From Actinoplanes sp. L3-i22 (lineage in GTDB: Bacteria > Actinomycetota > Actinomycetes > Mycobacteriales > Micromonosporaceae), in contig NZ_AP024745.1 of NCBI RefSeq assembly GCF_019704555.1, positions 3,914,501 to 3,978,500 on the forward strand: a stretch of 64,000 nucleotides of DNA, written 5' to 3'. The notes beneath the pieces were generated by a model. The model did not search any database. It worked only from the letters and a program-made list of their open reading frames with translations, and was not told the DNA's origin. Each line of letters opens with the position of its first letter. Positions within the stretch are counted from its first letter, which is position 1. Positions 25,872 to 34,770 of this stretch are shown here, piece after piece. The translations under genes were made by a program, and so were the position numbers.

Positions 25872-25951
25872 GCGCTCACCCAACACCCCCACCCCACCCC
25901 AGCAAAGCCATTTTTCTCCCCAAGACCCCCAACCAACCTCTCCAACCATCG

Positions 25952-26100
25952 CCCTGCAGCCCTGCAGCCCTGCAGCCCTGCAGCCCGTCGGCCCGTCGGC
26001 TCTTGGCCGCGCTGCCGCCCGGCCGCTCGGCCCGTCGGCCCCTTGGCCGCTCTGTCGCTCGGCTACTCTGCCGCTGGGCAGATCGGCGGTGGAGACTTTC
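25952..26100. repeat. Intergenic octamer tandem repeat
   Basis: Four perfect CCCTGCAG units (25952-25983) run into two CCCGTCGG units (25984-25999), then degenerate C/G-rich copies to about 26100. The stretch lies upstream of the GNAT gene and downstream of the MmyB-like gene. Read as a 275-bp non-coding gap with no supported gene. Confidence 0.75.
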
Positions 26101-26146
26101 CGTCTACACCAGCAGGTCAGGTGTTTGAAATCTTCAACGGCGCCGC

Positions 26147-26998
26147 CTATCCCGGGACGTCCATGCGCTGGGTTCCGATCACCGAGAGGAGGCGGAGGGC
26201 CTGCTCGGAAGGGGAACCGGGGACGGCGGTGTAGATGATCAGGCGCTGGTCCTGGGCGGTGATGTCGAGGACGTCGCAGTTCACCGTGACCGGGCCGACC
26301 AGTGGGTGCTGGAACGTCTTGACCAGGGTGGGGTCCTCCGCGACGTCGTGGGAGGACCACAGCTCACGGAACTCGGGGCTGCCGGCGGACAGGTCGCTGA
26401 TCAGTGCGGCCAGCTCGGGATCGTCGGGATAACGGGCGGCTGCCGCCCGCAGGCGACGGGCCGAGGAACGGGCGTAGGCGGGGGCGTCGGAAACGCCGTA
26501 CAGTCGCCGGCCTTTGGGGTTTGGGCCTAGGAAGACCCGGCGGACCAGGTTGCGGTCGCGGCGGGGGATGGCGGAGAAGTCCTCCAGGAGGGCGGCGGCC
26601 AGATCGTTCCAGGCGAGCACCTCGAAGGTGGCGGAGATGACCGTGGCGGCCGCGTGGGGGAGGCGGCTGATCAGGTCGAGGATGCTCTGGCGGACCTCGC
26701 GGGACGGGCCGGCCGGGGGCAGCGGCGGCTCGCCGGCGAGGTGGTGCAGGTGGACGCGCTCGGCGTCGGTCAGGCGCAGGGCCCGGGCCAGGCCGGAGAG
26801 CACCTCGCGGGACGGGCGCGGGCCTCGGGCCTGCTCCAGGCGGGCGTAATACTCCGTGGAGATGTGGGCCAGCTGGGCTGCCTCCTCACGGCGCAGGCCA
26901 GGGGTGCGGCGGCGCGAACCGGCGGGCAGGCCGGCGTCGGCCGGGCTGATGCGCTCACGCCGGCTTCTCAGGAAGTCGGCCAGTTCCCGTCGATCCAT
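26147..26998 (-). CDS. MmyB-like XRE-type transcriptional regulator
   Basis: A 283-residue regulator. The N-terminal helix-turn-helix (residues about 5-80, with RRTPGLRREEAAQLAHIS and YYARLEQARG) is XRE-type. The C-terminal PAS-like domain (about 105-270) has the MmyB family pattern, with the conserved WND in VLAWNDLAAALL and RNLVRRVFL. MmyB-like proteins are thought to bind fatty-acid-like or other hydrophobic ligands and to control a divergent SDR gene, which is the arrangement here. The start ATG 26998 has no ribosome site; CAGAAT (27005-27010 on the minus strand) 6 nt before it fits leaderless initiation. Confidence 0.9.
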   Translation of the reverse strand: MDRRELADFLRSRRERISPADAGLPAGSRRRTPGLRREEAAQLAHISTEYYARLEQARGPRPSREVLSGLARALRLTDAERVHLHHLAGEPPLPPAGPSREVRQSILDLISRLPHAAATVISATFEVLAWNDLAAALLEDFSAIPRRDRNLVRRVFLGPNPKGRRLYGVSDAPAYARSSARRLRAAAARYPDDPELAALISDLSAGSPEFRELWSSHDVAEDPTLVKTFQHPLVGPVTVNCDVLDITAQDQRLIIYTAVPGSPSEQALRLLSVIGTQRMDVPG

Positions 26999-27031
26999 GC
27001 CTCGATTCTGCTCGCCTCGCGAGGTCTTAAA

Positions 27032-27050
27032 CAGGGAGCGACGCTCCCTG
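27032..27050. promoter_or_regulatory. MmyB-type operator CAGGGAGCGACGCTCCCTG
   Basis: A perfect 9-bp inverted repeat around one central base, in the gap between the divergent MmyB-like and SDR genes. Its centre is 43-44 bp from each start codon, so it would overlay both -35 regions and let one bound dimer repress both genes. Confidence 0.8.
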
Positions 27051-27084
27051 GCAACGGCGCTCGGGGCGGGGCAACCTTGCCGGC

Positions 27085-27846
27085 ATGACCGATCTGCTCA
27101 GCGACAAAGTTGCTTTCATCAGTGGCGCCGGGCGGGGCATCGGGGCCGCCGCGGCCCGGCTGTTCGCCCGCGAGGGGGCCCGGGTGGTGCTGACCGCGCG
27201 CACCGAGGCCCAGCTCAAAGCCGTTACCGAGGAGATCCGCTCGGCCGGCGGGACAGCTGACTACATAACCTGCGACCTCGCCGACCCCGAGTCGATCAAG
27301 GCGGCCGTGGCGCATGCGGTCGATCGGTTCGGGCGGCTCGACGTGGCGTTCAACAACGGCGCGACGATCACGCCGCCCGGGCCGATCGACCAGGTCGGTG
27401 AGGAGGATTTCGACCGGCTCTACACGGTCAATCTGAAGAGCGTCTGGCTGGCGATGAACGCACAGGTCGCGGCGATCCGGGCGACGGCCGGCCGGGGCGC
27501 GATCGTGAACAACTCCAGCGTCGGGAGCTTGGCGGGCAATCCGGCGCTGCCGGCGTACGGGGCGATGAAGCGCGCGGTGAACAGCCTCACCGAGTCGGCG
27601 GCGATCACGTTCGGGCCGGAGGGCATCCGGGTCAACGCGGTGGCACCGGGCAACACCCGGACCGAAATGATCGAGACGTGGGAGTCGGAGTCGCCGGGCC
27701 TGACCGCCCGCCTGATCGCGGCGACCCCGCTCGGCCGGCAGGCCGAGCCGGAGGAGATCGCGCAGGCGGTGGCTTGGCTGCTCAGCGACCACGCGTCGTT
27801 CGTGACCGGCACGGTCCTGCGCGTGGACGGCGGCGCGCGGGCATGA
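27085..27846 (+). CDS. SDR-family oxidoreductase
   Basis: A 253-residue classical short-chain dehydrogenase of family-typical length. Cofactor loop SGAGRGIGAAAA (TGxxxGxG type), NNG active-site stretch (FNNGATITPPG), catalytic Ser in NNSSVGSLAG, and Tyr/Lys in YGAMKRAV are all present, and the C-terminal GNTRTEMIETWE matches the family. NADP preference is suggested by ARTEAQLK after the second beta strand but is not certain. The gene is divergent from the MmyB-like regulator and probably under its control; together they form the conserved MmyB/SDR pair seen in many actinomycetes. The substrate is unknown. CAACCT 7 nt before the ATG suggests a leaderless transcript. Confidence 0.92.
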   Translation: MTDLLSDKVAFISGAGRGIGAAAARLFAREGARVVLTARTEAQLKAVTEEIRSAGGTADYITCDLADPESIKAAVAHAVDRFGRLDVAFNNGATITPPGPIDQVGEEDFDRLYTVNLKSVWLAMNAQVAAIRATAGRGAIVNNSSVGSLAGNPALPAYGAMKRAVNSLTESAAITFGPEGIRVNAVAPGNTRTEMIETWESESPGLTARLIAATPLGRQAEPEEIAQAVAWLLSDHASFVTGTVLRVDGGARA

Positions 27847-28075
27847 CCGGTCAGCAGCGGTATTGGAGGTGCGGCGAAGGAGGCTGACGAGGACGGGCAT
27901 GATGCGAGCCCGGTCGCGCTGCGGCGGTGCTCGGGCGGGTGCGGCGTGATGCTCGGCTGGAGCGGCGGGGCTTGGGCGCGGCTGGGGCCGGGGCTGTGTG
28001 GCTGGGGTTGAGGCTGTGTTGCTGGGTGGTGCCCGGTATGGCCGGAAAACTCGGTCGTGGGGGCTGGTGTGAGCG

Positions 28076-28088
28076 TAGCGTCGCGTTG
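28076..28088 (+). promoter_or_regulatory. -10 element for a leaderless start
   Basis: TAGCGT at 28076-28081 is followed by 6 nt and the GTG at 28088. There is no ribosome site near that start. Confidence 0.45.
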
Positions 28089-29929
28089 TGAGGTGGGATG
28101 GCCTGTTCGGGAGGCGGGCCGCCGGTGAGGAGTGGGCCCGGCCGGTCTCGCGTCGTTCGTTGCTCGTGCTGCTGCTCGTCGCGGCGCTCGGGGTCTCCGG
28201 GACGTTGCTTGCCGCCACCGCGCTGCGTCGCGGTGAGCACCGGTTCGGCGAGCGCGCCGCGGACCAGCAGGCGGCCTCCGCGGCGCAGGCGATCTCCGAC
28301 GGCGTCCGGCGGTACAGCGACTACCTGACCGGCCTCGCCGCCGCGGTCGGCGCCCAGCAGCAGCTGGAGGCGGCCGAGTTCGAGGCGATCACCGCGCCTG
28401 TCGGGCGGCGGATGCTGGCCGGGGTCGCCGGTGTCGCCTACGTCGTGCCGGTCACCACCGCCGAGATCCCGCGCGTCCAGCAGTACTGGCGGGACCGGGG
28501 CGCGCACGGCCTGACCCTGCGCTCCGCGCCGGCCTCGGACACCCACCACCTGTTCATCATCCTGGGCCGGTCACCGGAGACCATCCCGACGCCGCTCGGC
28601 GTGGACCTGTCGACGGTGAGCGCGGCCCGCGCGGCCATGCGCACGTCGGAGGCCGCCCGCGAGGTCGTCATCAGCGCCGCCTACCAGCTGCGCAAGGACC
28701 TGGTGCTGCCGCCGGCCGACCGCCGGGCCGGGTTCGTGCTGGCGGTTCCCGTGCACGCGACCGCGCCGTCCGCGGACGCCGGGCATCTCCGGGGCTGGCT
28801 GCTGCTCGGCATGCGCGGCGGGGAGTTCCTGGCCGGCGCGGTCGGTCACGTCGCCGGCCGGGCCGCGTCGGTCGGGCTGTCCGACGACGGGCAGCCGATC
28901 GCGCGGTGGCGCCCGGACGTACCGGCCGATCCGCGGCTGGCCGTGCGGACGCTGCCGATCGTGGTACCCGGCCGGACCTGGCAGTTGACCGTCCGCCCGA
29001 CCGTCCAGCTGATCGATCGTCGGGGCGCCCGGGCCAGCCTGGTCGCGCTGGCCGTCGGCGCCGTCTTCACGTTGCTGCTCACCGCGCTGACCGCGTCGAT
29101 CGCCACCTCCCGGGACCGGGCCCGCCGCCGGGTCGAGGTCGCGACCGCGGCGCTGCACGCGGACATCCGGCACCGGGAGGCGGTTGAGCAGCAGCTGCGC
29201 CGCCGGGAGGCGGAGCTGGTCGGTTTCGCCGGGGTGATCGCGCACGACCTGCGCAATCCGCTGGCCCGGATCGCCGGCTACACCGATTTCCTGCGCGAGG
29301 AGGCGACCCGCTACCTGGAGAGCGAGCACCGCGACTACCTGGAGCGGGTGTACACCTGCGGGCAGCAGATGACCGTGCTCATCGACGACCTGCTGGACTA
29401 CGCGACCGCCGACAACCGGCCGCTGCGGGCCCGCCCGGTCGACCTGCACGCCCTGGTCGAGCAGGTGGCCCGGGATCGCGGGGAGGCGCCGCACGGCCGG
29501 ACGGCGCTGGTCACGGTGGGTCCGCTGCCGTCCGTGGACGGCGATCCGACGTTGCTGCACCAGCTGTTCGACAACCTGATCGGGAACGCGATCAAGTACA
29601 CCGCGCCGGACCGGACGCCGAAGGTGCGGGTCAGTGGCCGGCCGGAGGGCGACGACCGGTGGCGGATCGAGGTGTCCGACAACGGCATCGGCATTCCGGA
29701 GCGGCAGCGCGAGGCGGTCTTCGACGCGTTCACCCGGGCCGACGGCAGCGAGGGCTTTCCGGGTACCGGCCTGGGCCTGGCCATCGTCCACCGGATCGTC
29801 GAACGCCACCACGGCACGATCGGGGTGGACGCCGCCGCGGAGGGCGGCAGCTGCTTCTGGATCGTCCTGCCGGCCACCGGCGTGCGGCCGGCCCCGGCGG
29901 TGGCGGGTCACGGATCGGCTGTCACATAG
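28088..29929 (+). CDS. CHASE-domain sensor histidine kinase
   Basis: A 613-residue membrane sensor. A first membrane helix (LLVLLLVAALGVSGTLLAATAL, about 24-45) and a second (ASLVALAVGAVFTLLLTALTASIA, about 317-340) flank a CHASE-type extracytoplasmic sensor domain. A short linker coiled coil leads to a HisKA domain with the phosphorylation motif FAGVIAHDLRNPL and an HATPase_c domain (LFDNLIGNAIKY, DNGIGIP, GTGLGLAIVH). No response regulator gene is adjacent, so it may be an orphan kinase or signal to a remote partner. The signal is unknown. The GTG at 28088 has no ribosome site and is read as leaderless. Confidence 0.9.
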   Translation: MRWDGLFGRRAAGEEWARPVSRRSLLVLLLVAALGVSGTLLAATALRRGEHRFGERAADQQAASAAQAISDGVRRYSDYLTGLAAAVGAQQQLEAAEFEAITAPVGRRMLAGVAGVAYVVPVTTAEIPRVQQYWRDRGAHGLTLRSAPASDTHHLFIILGRSPETIPTPLGVDLSTVSAARAAMRTSEAAREVVISAAYQLRKDLVLPPADRRAGFVLAVPVHATAPSADAGHLRGWLLLGMRGGEFLAGAVGHVAGRAASVGLSDDGQPIARWRPDVPADPRLAVRTLPIVVPGRTWQLTVRPTVQLIDRRGARASLVALAVGAVFTLLLTALTASIATSRDRARRRVEVATAALHADIRHREAVEQQLRRREAELVGFAGVIAHDLRNPLARIAGYTDFLREEATRYLESEHRDYLERVYTCGQQMTVLIDDLLDYATADNRPLRARPVDLHALVEQVARDRGEAPHGRTALVTVGPLPSVDGDPTLLHQLFDNLIGNAIKYTAPDRTPKVRVSGRPEGDDRWRIEVSDNGIGIPERQREAVFDAFTRADGSEGFPGTGLGLAIVHRIVERHHGTIGVDAAAEGGSCFWIVLPATGVRPAPAVAGHGSAVT

Positions 29930-29954
29930 ACTCCGGTGAGCGCCCCGGCATCCG

Positions 29955-29967
29955 TAGAGTTGGCCCA
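29955..29967 (+). promoter_or_regulatory. -10 element for a leaderless start
   Basis: TAGAGT at 29955-29960, then 6 nt, then the ATG at 29967. No ribosome site precedes the ATG. Confidence 0.5.
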
Positions 29968-31094
29968 TGGGTATCGCCTTCGCCCCATCGGTCAGATCGC
30001 GTCTAGGGATCGAGTGGGAGATAGCCTGTGTCGATCGCCGCAGTGGTGAGCTCACCGCCGCGGCCCCGGAGCTCCTCGCCAAGCTCGGCGCCGCGGAAGG
30101 GTTTCCGCACGTCACGAACGAGCTGCTGACCAACACCGTGGAACTCGTCAGCGCGCCGCACCACCGGGCGCGGGACGCCGTCGCCGACCTCACCCACCTC
30201 GTCGAGCGGGTCGCCGCGGTCGCCGAGCCGATGGGCGTCGAGCTCATCTCGTCCGGCACGCACCCGTTCAGCCAGTGGTTCCGGCAGCAGGTGACGCCGG
30301 GCAAGCCACGCTACGACACCCTGATCGACCGGACCCAGTGGTGGGGCCGGCAGATGATGATCTGGGGTGTGCACGTGCACGTCGCGGTCGACGACCGGCG
30401 CAAGGTGCTGCCGATCATCGGCGGGCTGCTCACCTATCTGCCGCACTTCCAGGCGCTCAGCGCGTCGAGCCCGTTCTGGGCGGGGGAGCGGACCGGGTAC
30501 GCCTCCAACCGCGCCCTGATGTTCCAGCAGCTCCCGACGGCCGGGCTGCCCCCGCAGCTGAGCGACTGGGCGGCGTACGAGGCACTGGTCGCCGACCTCA
30601 CCCACACCGGCGTGATCGAGGAGCTGAACGAGCTGCGCTGGGACATCCGCCCGTCCCCGAAGTGGGGCACGATCGAGATCCGGACGTTCGACGGCATCTC
30701 CTCGGCCTGGGAGATCGGGGCGATCGCCGCCTTGACCCAGTGCCTGGTCGAGCACTTCTCCCGGGAGCTGGACGCCGGCCGGGAGGTGCCGCGGATGCAG
30801 CCGTGGTTCGTCCGGGAGAACAAGTGGCGGGCCGCCCGGTACGGCCTGGACGCGATCATCATCCGGAACACGGCCGGCGACGAACGCCTGGTCACCAAGG
30901 ATCTGGAGGAGCTGCTGCCGCGGCTGGCGCCGGTCGCCGAGGCGCTGGACTGCGTGGCCGAGCTGGAGCGGCTGCGGGACATCGTCGACGGGGGTGCCAG
31001 CTATCAGCGCCAGCTGCGGGTGGCGTCGGCCAGTCAGGGCAGCCTGAAGGCCGTGGTCTCGGCCCTGGTGCGGGAACTGCGGGAGGGATGCTGA
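29967..31094 (+). CDS. Carboxylate-amine ligase (GCS2/YbdK type)
   Basis: A 375-residue ATP-grasp-like ligase of the glutamate-cysteine ligase 2 family. Markers: RLGIEWEIACVD at the N-terminus (metal/ATP glutamates), NELLTNTVELVS, WGVHVHVAVDD and GTIEIRTFDGISS, with the C-terminal ARYGLDAIIIR. Family members with known function join glutamate to cysteine or to another amine; many actinobacterial YbdK-like enzymes have only weak activity in vitro. The stop overlaps a possible start (ATG 31088) of the M20 peptidase gene, but that gene probably starts at 31142. Its role in thiol metabolism is inference. Confidence 0.85.
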   Translation: MGIAFAPSVRSRLGIEWEIACVDRRSGELTAAAPELLAKLGAAEGFPHVTNELLTNTVELVSAPHHRARDAVADLTHLVERVAAVAEPMGVELISSGTHPFSQWFRQQVTPGKPRYDTLIDRTQWWGRQMMIWGVHVHVAVDDRRKVLPIIGGLLTYLPHFQALSASSPFWAGERTGYASNRALMFQQLPTAGLPPQLSDWAAYEALVADLTHTGVIEELNELRWDIRPSPKWGTIEIRTFDGISSAWEIGAIAALTQCLVEHFSRELDAGREVPRMQPWFVRENKWRAARYGLDAIIIRNTAGDERLVTKDLEELLPRLAPVAEALDCVAELERLRDIVDGGASYQRQLRVASASQGSLKAVVSALVRELREGC

Positions 31095-31129
31095 TTCCGC
31101 CCGTACGGCAAACTGGTTTTGATCTTGGG

Positions 31130-31142
31130 GATAATGCCGAAG
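31130..31142 (+). promoter_or_regulatory. -10 element for a leaderless start
   Basis: GATAAT at 31130-31135, then 6 nt, then GTG 31142. This suggests the M20 peptidase has its own promoter inside the end of the preceding operon. Confidence 0.45.
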
Positions 31143-32455
31143 TGAACCAGGTGCGGGCGGTGGACGAGGTCGTCGGGTTCGCCGCCGACCTGATCGCGAT
31201 CGACACCACCAACGCCAGCGACTCCGGCGGGCCGGGCACCGAGCGGCCCGCCGCCGAGTACGTGGCGGAGAAGCTGACCGAGGTCGGCTACGACGTCACC
31301 TACGTGGAGTCCGGCGCGCCCGGCCGCGGCAACGTGATCGCCCGCCTGCCCGGCGCCGATCCCGCCCGCGGCGCGCTGCTGGTGCACGGGCACCTGGACG
31401 TGGTGCCCGCCGACGCCGCGGAATGGTCGGTGCACCCGTTCGCCGGCGAGGTGCGCGACGGCTATGTGTGGGGTCGCGGCGCGGTCGACATGAAGGGCAC
31501 GCTGGCGATGTCGCTGGCCGTCGCCCGGCAGCTCAAGCGGGACGCCGTGGTCCCGAACCGGGACCTGATCTTCGCCTATGTCGCGGACGAGGAGGCCGGC
31601 GGCTTCAACGGCGCCCGCTGGCTGGTCGACCACCGGCCGGAGCTGTTCGAGGGCGCGACCGAGGCGATCAGCGAGGTCGGCGGCTTCTCGGTGACCGTCG
31701 GTGACGGCGCCCGGGCCTACCTGGTGGAGACCGCCGAGAAGGGCGTCGCCTGGCTGCGGCTGACCGCACGCGGGACCGCCGGGCACGCCTCGCTGCTGCA
31801 CACCGACAACGCGGTGGCGAAGCTGGCCGCCGCGATCACCCGGCTCGAGCAGCACGAGTTCCCGCTGGTGCTGACCGGGCCGGTCGCCGAGCTGCTGGAA
31901 GGGCTCGCCGAGATGACCGGGGTGCCGTTCGACCCGGACCGGCCGGAGGCGGCCGTGGCCCGGCTCGGGCACCTGGCCCGGCTGGTCGGGGCGACGCTGC
32001 GGGACACCGCGACGGTCACCATGTTCGAGGCCGGCTACAAGGGGAACGTGGTGCCGTCGACCGCCCGGGCGACCGTCGACGGGCGGATGCTGCCGGGGCG
32101 CGAGGCGGTGTTCGAGGCCTCGCTGGCCGAGATCCTCGGGCCGGGGATCGAGCGGGAGTACCTGCACATGCCGGGGGTGGCGACGACGTTCGACGGGTCG
32201 CTGGTCGACGCGATGGCGGCGGCGATCGGGGCGGAGGATCCGGGGGCGCGGCTGCTGCCGTACATGCTCTCGGCCAGCACCGACGCCAAGTCGTTCCAGC
32301 GGCTCGGGATCCGGCACTTCGGCTTCTCGCCGCTGCGGCTGCCGCCGGATCTGGACTTCACGTCGCTGTTCCACGGGGTCGACGAACGGGTCCCGGTGGA
32401 CGGGCTGAAGTTCGGCGTGCGCGTGCTGGACCGGCTGCTGCGGGGTCCGATCTAA
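31142..32455 (+). CDS. M20-family metallopeptidase
   Basis: A 437-residue dinuclear zinc hydrolase of typical length. The GTG at 31142 gives the family-like start (NQVRAVDEVVGFAADLIAIDTTN); an ATG at 31088 is also possible. The zinc ligands and catalytic residues lie in LVHGHLDVVPAD (His and Asp), GRGAVDMKG, and YVADEEAGGFNGA (Glu pair). The dimerisation domain follows with TAEKGVAWLRL and GHASLLH, and the last histidine is in FTSLFHGVDERV. Known members are aminoacylases, carboxypeptidases or dipeptidases; the substrate is not identifiable. The stop lies one base before a LacI-type operator half-site for the next gene. Confidence 0.88.
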   Translation: MNQVRAVDEVVGFAADLIAIDTTNASDSGGPGTERPAAEYVAEKLTEVGYDVTYVESGAPGRGNVIARLPGADPARGALLVHGHLDVVPADAAEWSVHPFAGEVRDGYVWGRGAVDMKGTLAMSLAVARQLKRDAVVPNRDLIFAYVADEEAGGFNGARWLVDHRPELFEGATEAISEVGGFSVTVGDGARAYLVETAEKGVAWLRLTARGTAGHASLLHTDNAVAKLAAAITRLEQHEFPLVLTGPVAELLEGLAEMTGVPFDPDRPEAAVARLGHLARLVGATLRDTATVTMFEAGYKGNVVPSTARATVDGRMLPGREAVFEASLAEILGPGIEREYLHMPGVATTFDGSLVDAMAAAIGAEDPGARLLPYMLSASTDAKSFQRLGIRHFGFSPLRLPPDLDFTSLFHGVDERVPVDGLKFGVRVLDRLLRGPI

Positions 32456-32469
32456 TGTTAGCGTTCACA
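32456..32469. promoter_or_regulatory. LacI-type operator TGTTAGCGTTCACA
   Basis: A 14-bp imperfect palindrome 33 bp upstream of the FGGY kinase start. It resembles the TGTTA-GCG-TAACA type of LacI operator used for pentose genes in actinobacteria. Inferred from pattern only. Confidence 0.45.
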
Positions 32470-32502
32470 CTCCGATAACCCCGGCCTGCTTGAGGTAGAA
32501 AC

Positions 32503-34104
32503 ATGACCATGACGGATGCGTTGCGCGAGGCGATCGAGCAGGGGCACACCGCCCTCGGGATCGAGCTGGGGTCCACCCGGATCAAGGCCGTGCTGATCGG
32601 CCCGGATCACGAGGCCATCGCCACCGGCGCGCACGACTGGGAGAACCAGTTCGTCGACCGCGTCTGGACGTATTCGCTCGACGCCGTCTGGTCCGGCCTG
32701 CGGGCCTGCTACGCCGCGCTCGCCGCCGACGTCCGCGAGCGCTACGGCGTCGAGCTGCGCACCACCGGCGGCCTCGGCGTCTCCGCGATGATGCACGGCT
32801 ACCTGGCCTTCGACGGCGCGGGCGAGCTGCTCACCCCGTTCCGCACCTGGCGCAACACCAACACCGGCGACGCGTCCGAGCAGCTCAGCGAGATCTTCGA
32901 CTACAACATCCCGCACCGCTGGAGCATCGCCCACCTCTACCAGGCGGTGCTCAACGGCGAGGAGCACATCCCGCATCTCGCCCATTTCACCACCCTCGCC
33001 GGGTACGTGCACTGGAAGCTCACCGGCCGTCAGGTCCTCGGCGTCGGCGACGCCAGCGGCATGTTCCCGATCGACGTCGCCACCGGCGGCTACGACACCC
33101 GCCTGCTCGCCCGGTTCGACGAGCTGGCCACCGGCCGCGGCCTGCCGCTGAAGCTCGAGGAGCTGCTCCCCGCGGTGCTCCCGGCCGGCGCCGAGGCCGG
33201 CACGCTCACCGAGGCCGGCGCCGCGCTGCTCGACCCGTCCGGCACGCTCCAGCCCGGCGTCGCGGTCTGCCCGCCCGAGGGCGACGCCGGCACCGGCATG
33301 GTCGCCACCAACTCGGTCGCCCGCCGCACCGGCAACGTCAGCGCCGGCACCAGCATCTTCGCCATGATCGTGCTGGACGGCCCGCTCAGCCGCATGCACC
33401 CCGAGGTCGACCTGGTCACCACTCCGGCCGGCGACCTGGTCGCGATGGTCCACTGCAACAACGGCGCCAGCGAATTGAACTCGTGGGCCGGCCTGTTCGC
33501 CTCCTTTGCGTCCGCGCTGGGGGTGACTGTCGATTCGAACACGATCTTCGAGACACTGTTCCGTTCCGCGCTGGACGGTGCCCCGGACGGCGGCGGCCTG
33601 ATGGCTTTCAATTACCTTTCCGGCGAGCCGATCACCAAACTCCACGAGGGCCGCCCGCTGTTCCTGCGCGAGCCGGGCAGCACGCTCTCCCTCGCCACCT
33701 TCATGCGCGTCCAGCTCTATTCCGCGCTGGCCACGCTGCGCATCGGCATGGACGTCCTGCAGAAGGCCGAATCGGTCCAGCTCGACCGGATGTTCGCCCA
33801 CGGCGGCCTGTTCAAGACCGCGGGCGTCGCCCAGAACCTGCTGGCCGCGGCGATCAACACCCCGGTCTCGGTGGGCAATCTGGCCGCCGAGGGCGGCGCC
33901 TGGGGGATCGCGATTCTGGCCGCTTTCCAGGCCACCAAGCAGCCGGGTCAGACCCTGGACAACTTCCTGACGACATCGGTCTTCGCCAATGCGGAATTGG
34001 AGACGGCCGCGCCGGATCCGGCGGATGTGGCCGGTTTCGACGCCTTCATGCGGCGGTATGTCGCCGCGCTGCCGATCGAGCAGGCCGCGGTAGAAAACAG
34101 CTGA
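32503..34104 (+). CDS. FGGY-family carbohydrate kinase
   Basis: A 533-residue sugar kinase. The ATP-binding phosphate-1 motif is LGIELGSTRIKAVL, and the second half shows GNVSAGTSIFAMIV, DRMFAHGGLFKTAGVAQNLLA and SVGNLAAEGGAWGIAILA, typical of xylulose/ribulose-type kinases. Family members phosphorylate the 5-hydroxyl of pentuloses or related sugars. Xylulokinase and ribulokinase cannot be separated here. The start at 32503 follows TTGAGGTAG. The LacI-type half-site operator upstream suggests sugar-dependent control. No transporter or isomerase gene lies next to it. Confidence 0.85.
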   Translation: MTMTDALREAIEQGHTALGIELGSTRIKAVLIGPDHEAIATGAHDWENQFVDRVWTYSLDAVWSGLRACYAALAADVRERYGVELRTTGGLGVSAMMHGYLAFDGAGELLTPFRTWRNTNTGDASEQLSEIFDYNIPHRWSIAHLYQAVLNGEEHIPHLAHFTTLAGYVHWKLTGRQVLGVGDASGMFPIDVATGGYDTRLLARFDELATGRGLPLKLEELLPAVLPAGAEAGTLTEAGAALLDPSGTLQPGVAVCPPEGDAGTGMVATNSVARRTGNVSAGTSIFAMIVLDGPLSRMHPEVDLVTTPAGDLVAMVHCNNGASELNSWAGLFASFASALGVTVDSNTIFETLFRSALDGAPDGGGLMAFNYLSGEPITKLHEGRPLFLREPGSTLSLATFMRVQLYSALATLRIGMDVLQKAESVQLDRMFAHGGLFKTAGVAQNLLAAAINTPVSVGNLAAEGGAWGIAILAAFQATKQPGQTLDNFLTTSVFANAELETAAPDPADVAGFDAFMRRYVAALPIEQAAVENS

Positions 34105-34284
34105 CCCTGGAGGCCGGCGGGGCATTTCCGGCTTCGCCGGCATTTCGCATTCTTTTATTACCTGTGTCCGCCGGGGTACAGATCGTCGCTCCCGCGGGGA
34201 CCCTTGCGGGCTTCGCTGGCCGCTGGCGCGTCCATAACGCGAAGCCCTCCAGGGCGACGTCCGCGGATGGGCACGGTTTACCCC

Positions 34285-34380
34285 AAAACCCCCGCCGCCG
34301 CCTGCCGCCGCCTGCCGCCGCCTGCCGCCGCCCGCGCTGGCCGCCTGCCGCCCGCTGCCGCTGCCTGCCGCCCGCTGCGC
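34285..34380. repeat. CCGCCGCCTG-type intergenic repeat
   Basis: Imperfect tandem copies of a 9-10 bp unit (CGCCTGCCG-like) lie in a non-coding gap. They look like slippage-generated GC repeats. Confidence 0.7.
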
Positions 34381-34681
34381 CGCGGCCCGGGGCGCCGTGT
34401 GCCGAGCGCCACGACTTCGATAGAAACCGCAGGTCGCGGCCCATGCGCGGCACCTGACGGTTATCCACAGCAGCGCGCCGTCCACAGGCCGCCAGCTGCC
34501 GCCTGCACGATCTTGGAGTTCCTCGCCAAAATAGGGAAGTGGGCGGATTGCCCCCGGTGGGTGGGGCCATTTGCGGTTGGTGGTGGGCTTGGGCCGGCTT
34601 GCCAGGCGGCGTGATCGGTGGTTGCGGCAGGTGGGGCCGGATCCGGTTCGTGCTGGCTGATTTCCTGCCTGAGGTGAGGTG

Positions 34682-34749
34682 GTCATTTACTTGAGTGTGC
34701 CGATGGGAAATAGTTTCTATCGGGACTGTGGAGCTTGTAAGTAAATGAC
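34682..34749. promoter_or_regulatory. Long AT-rich dyad upstream of the repeat-protein gene
   Basis: GTCATTTACTT at 34682-34692 and its perfect complement AAGTAAATGAC at 34739-34749 enclose 46 bp. The enclosed part holds a weaker dyad (GATGGGAAATAGTTTCTATC). It could be an operator or the stem of a terminator. It lies 58 bp before the next gene's start. Confidence 0.45.
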
Positions 34750-34770
34750 AGAGAATGGCATGATCAGGTA

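Noticed and set aside
30275..31141. Upstream extension of the M20 peptidase frame
   Set aside because: It overlaps the carboxylate-amine ligase in another frame and shows no conserved segments.
34204..34614. Open frame on the plus strand after the FGGY kinase
   Set aside because: Arg/Ala/Pro-rich with repeats, without a ribosome site or coding character.
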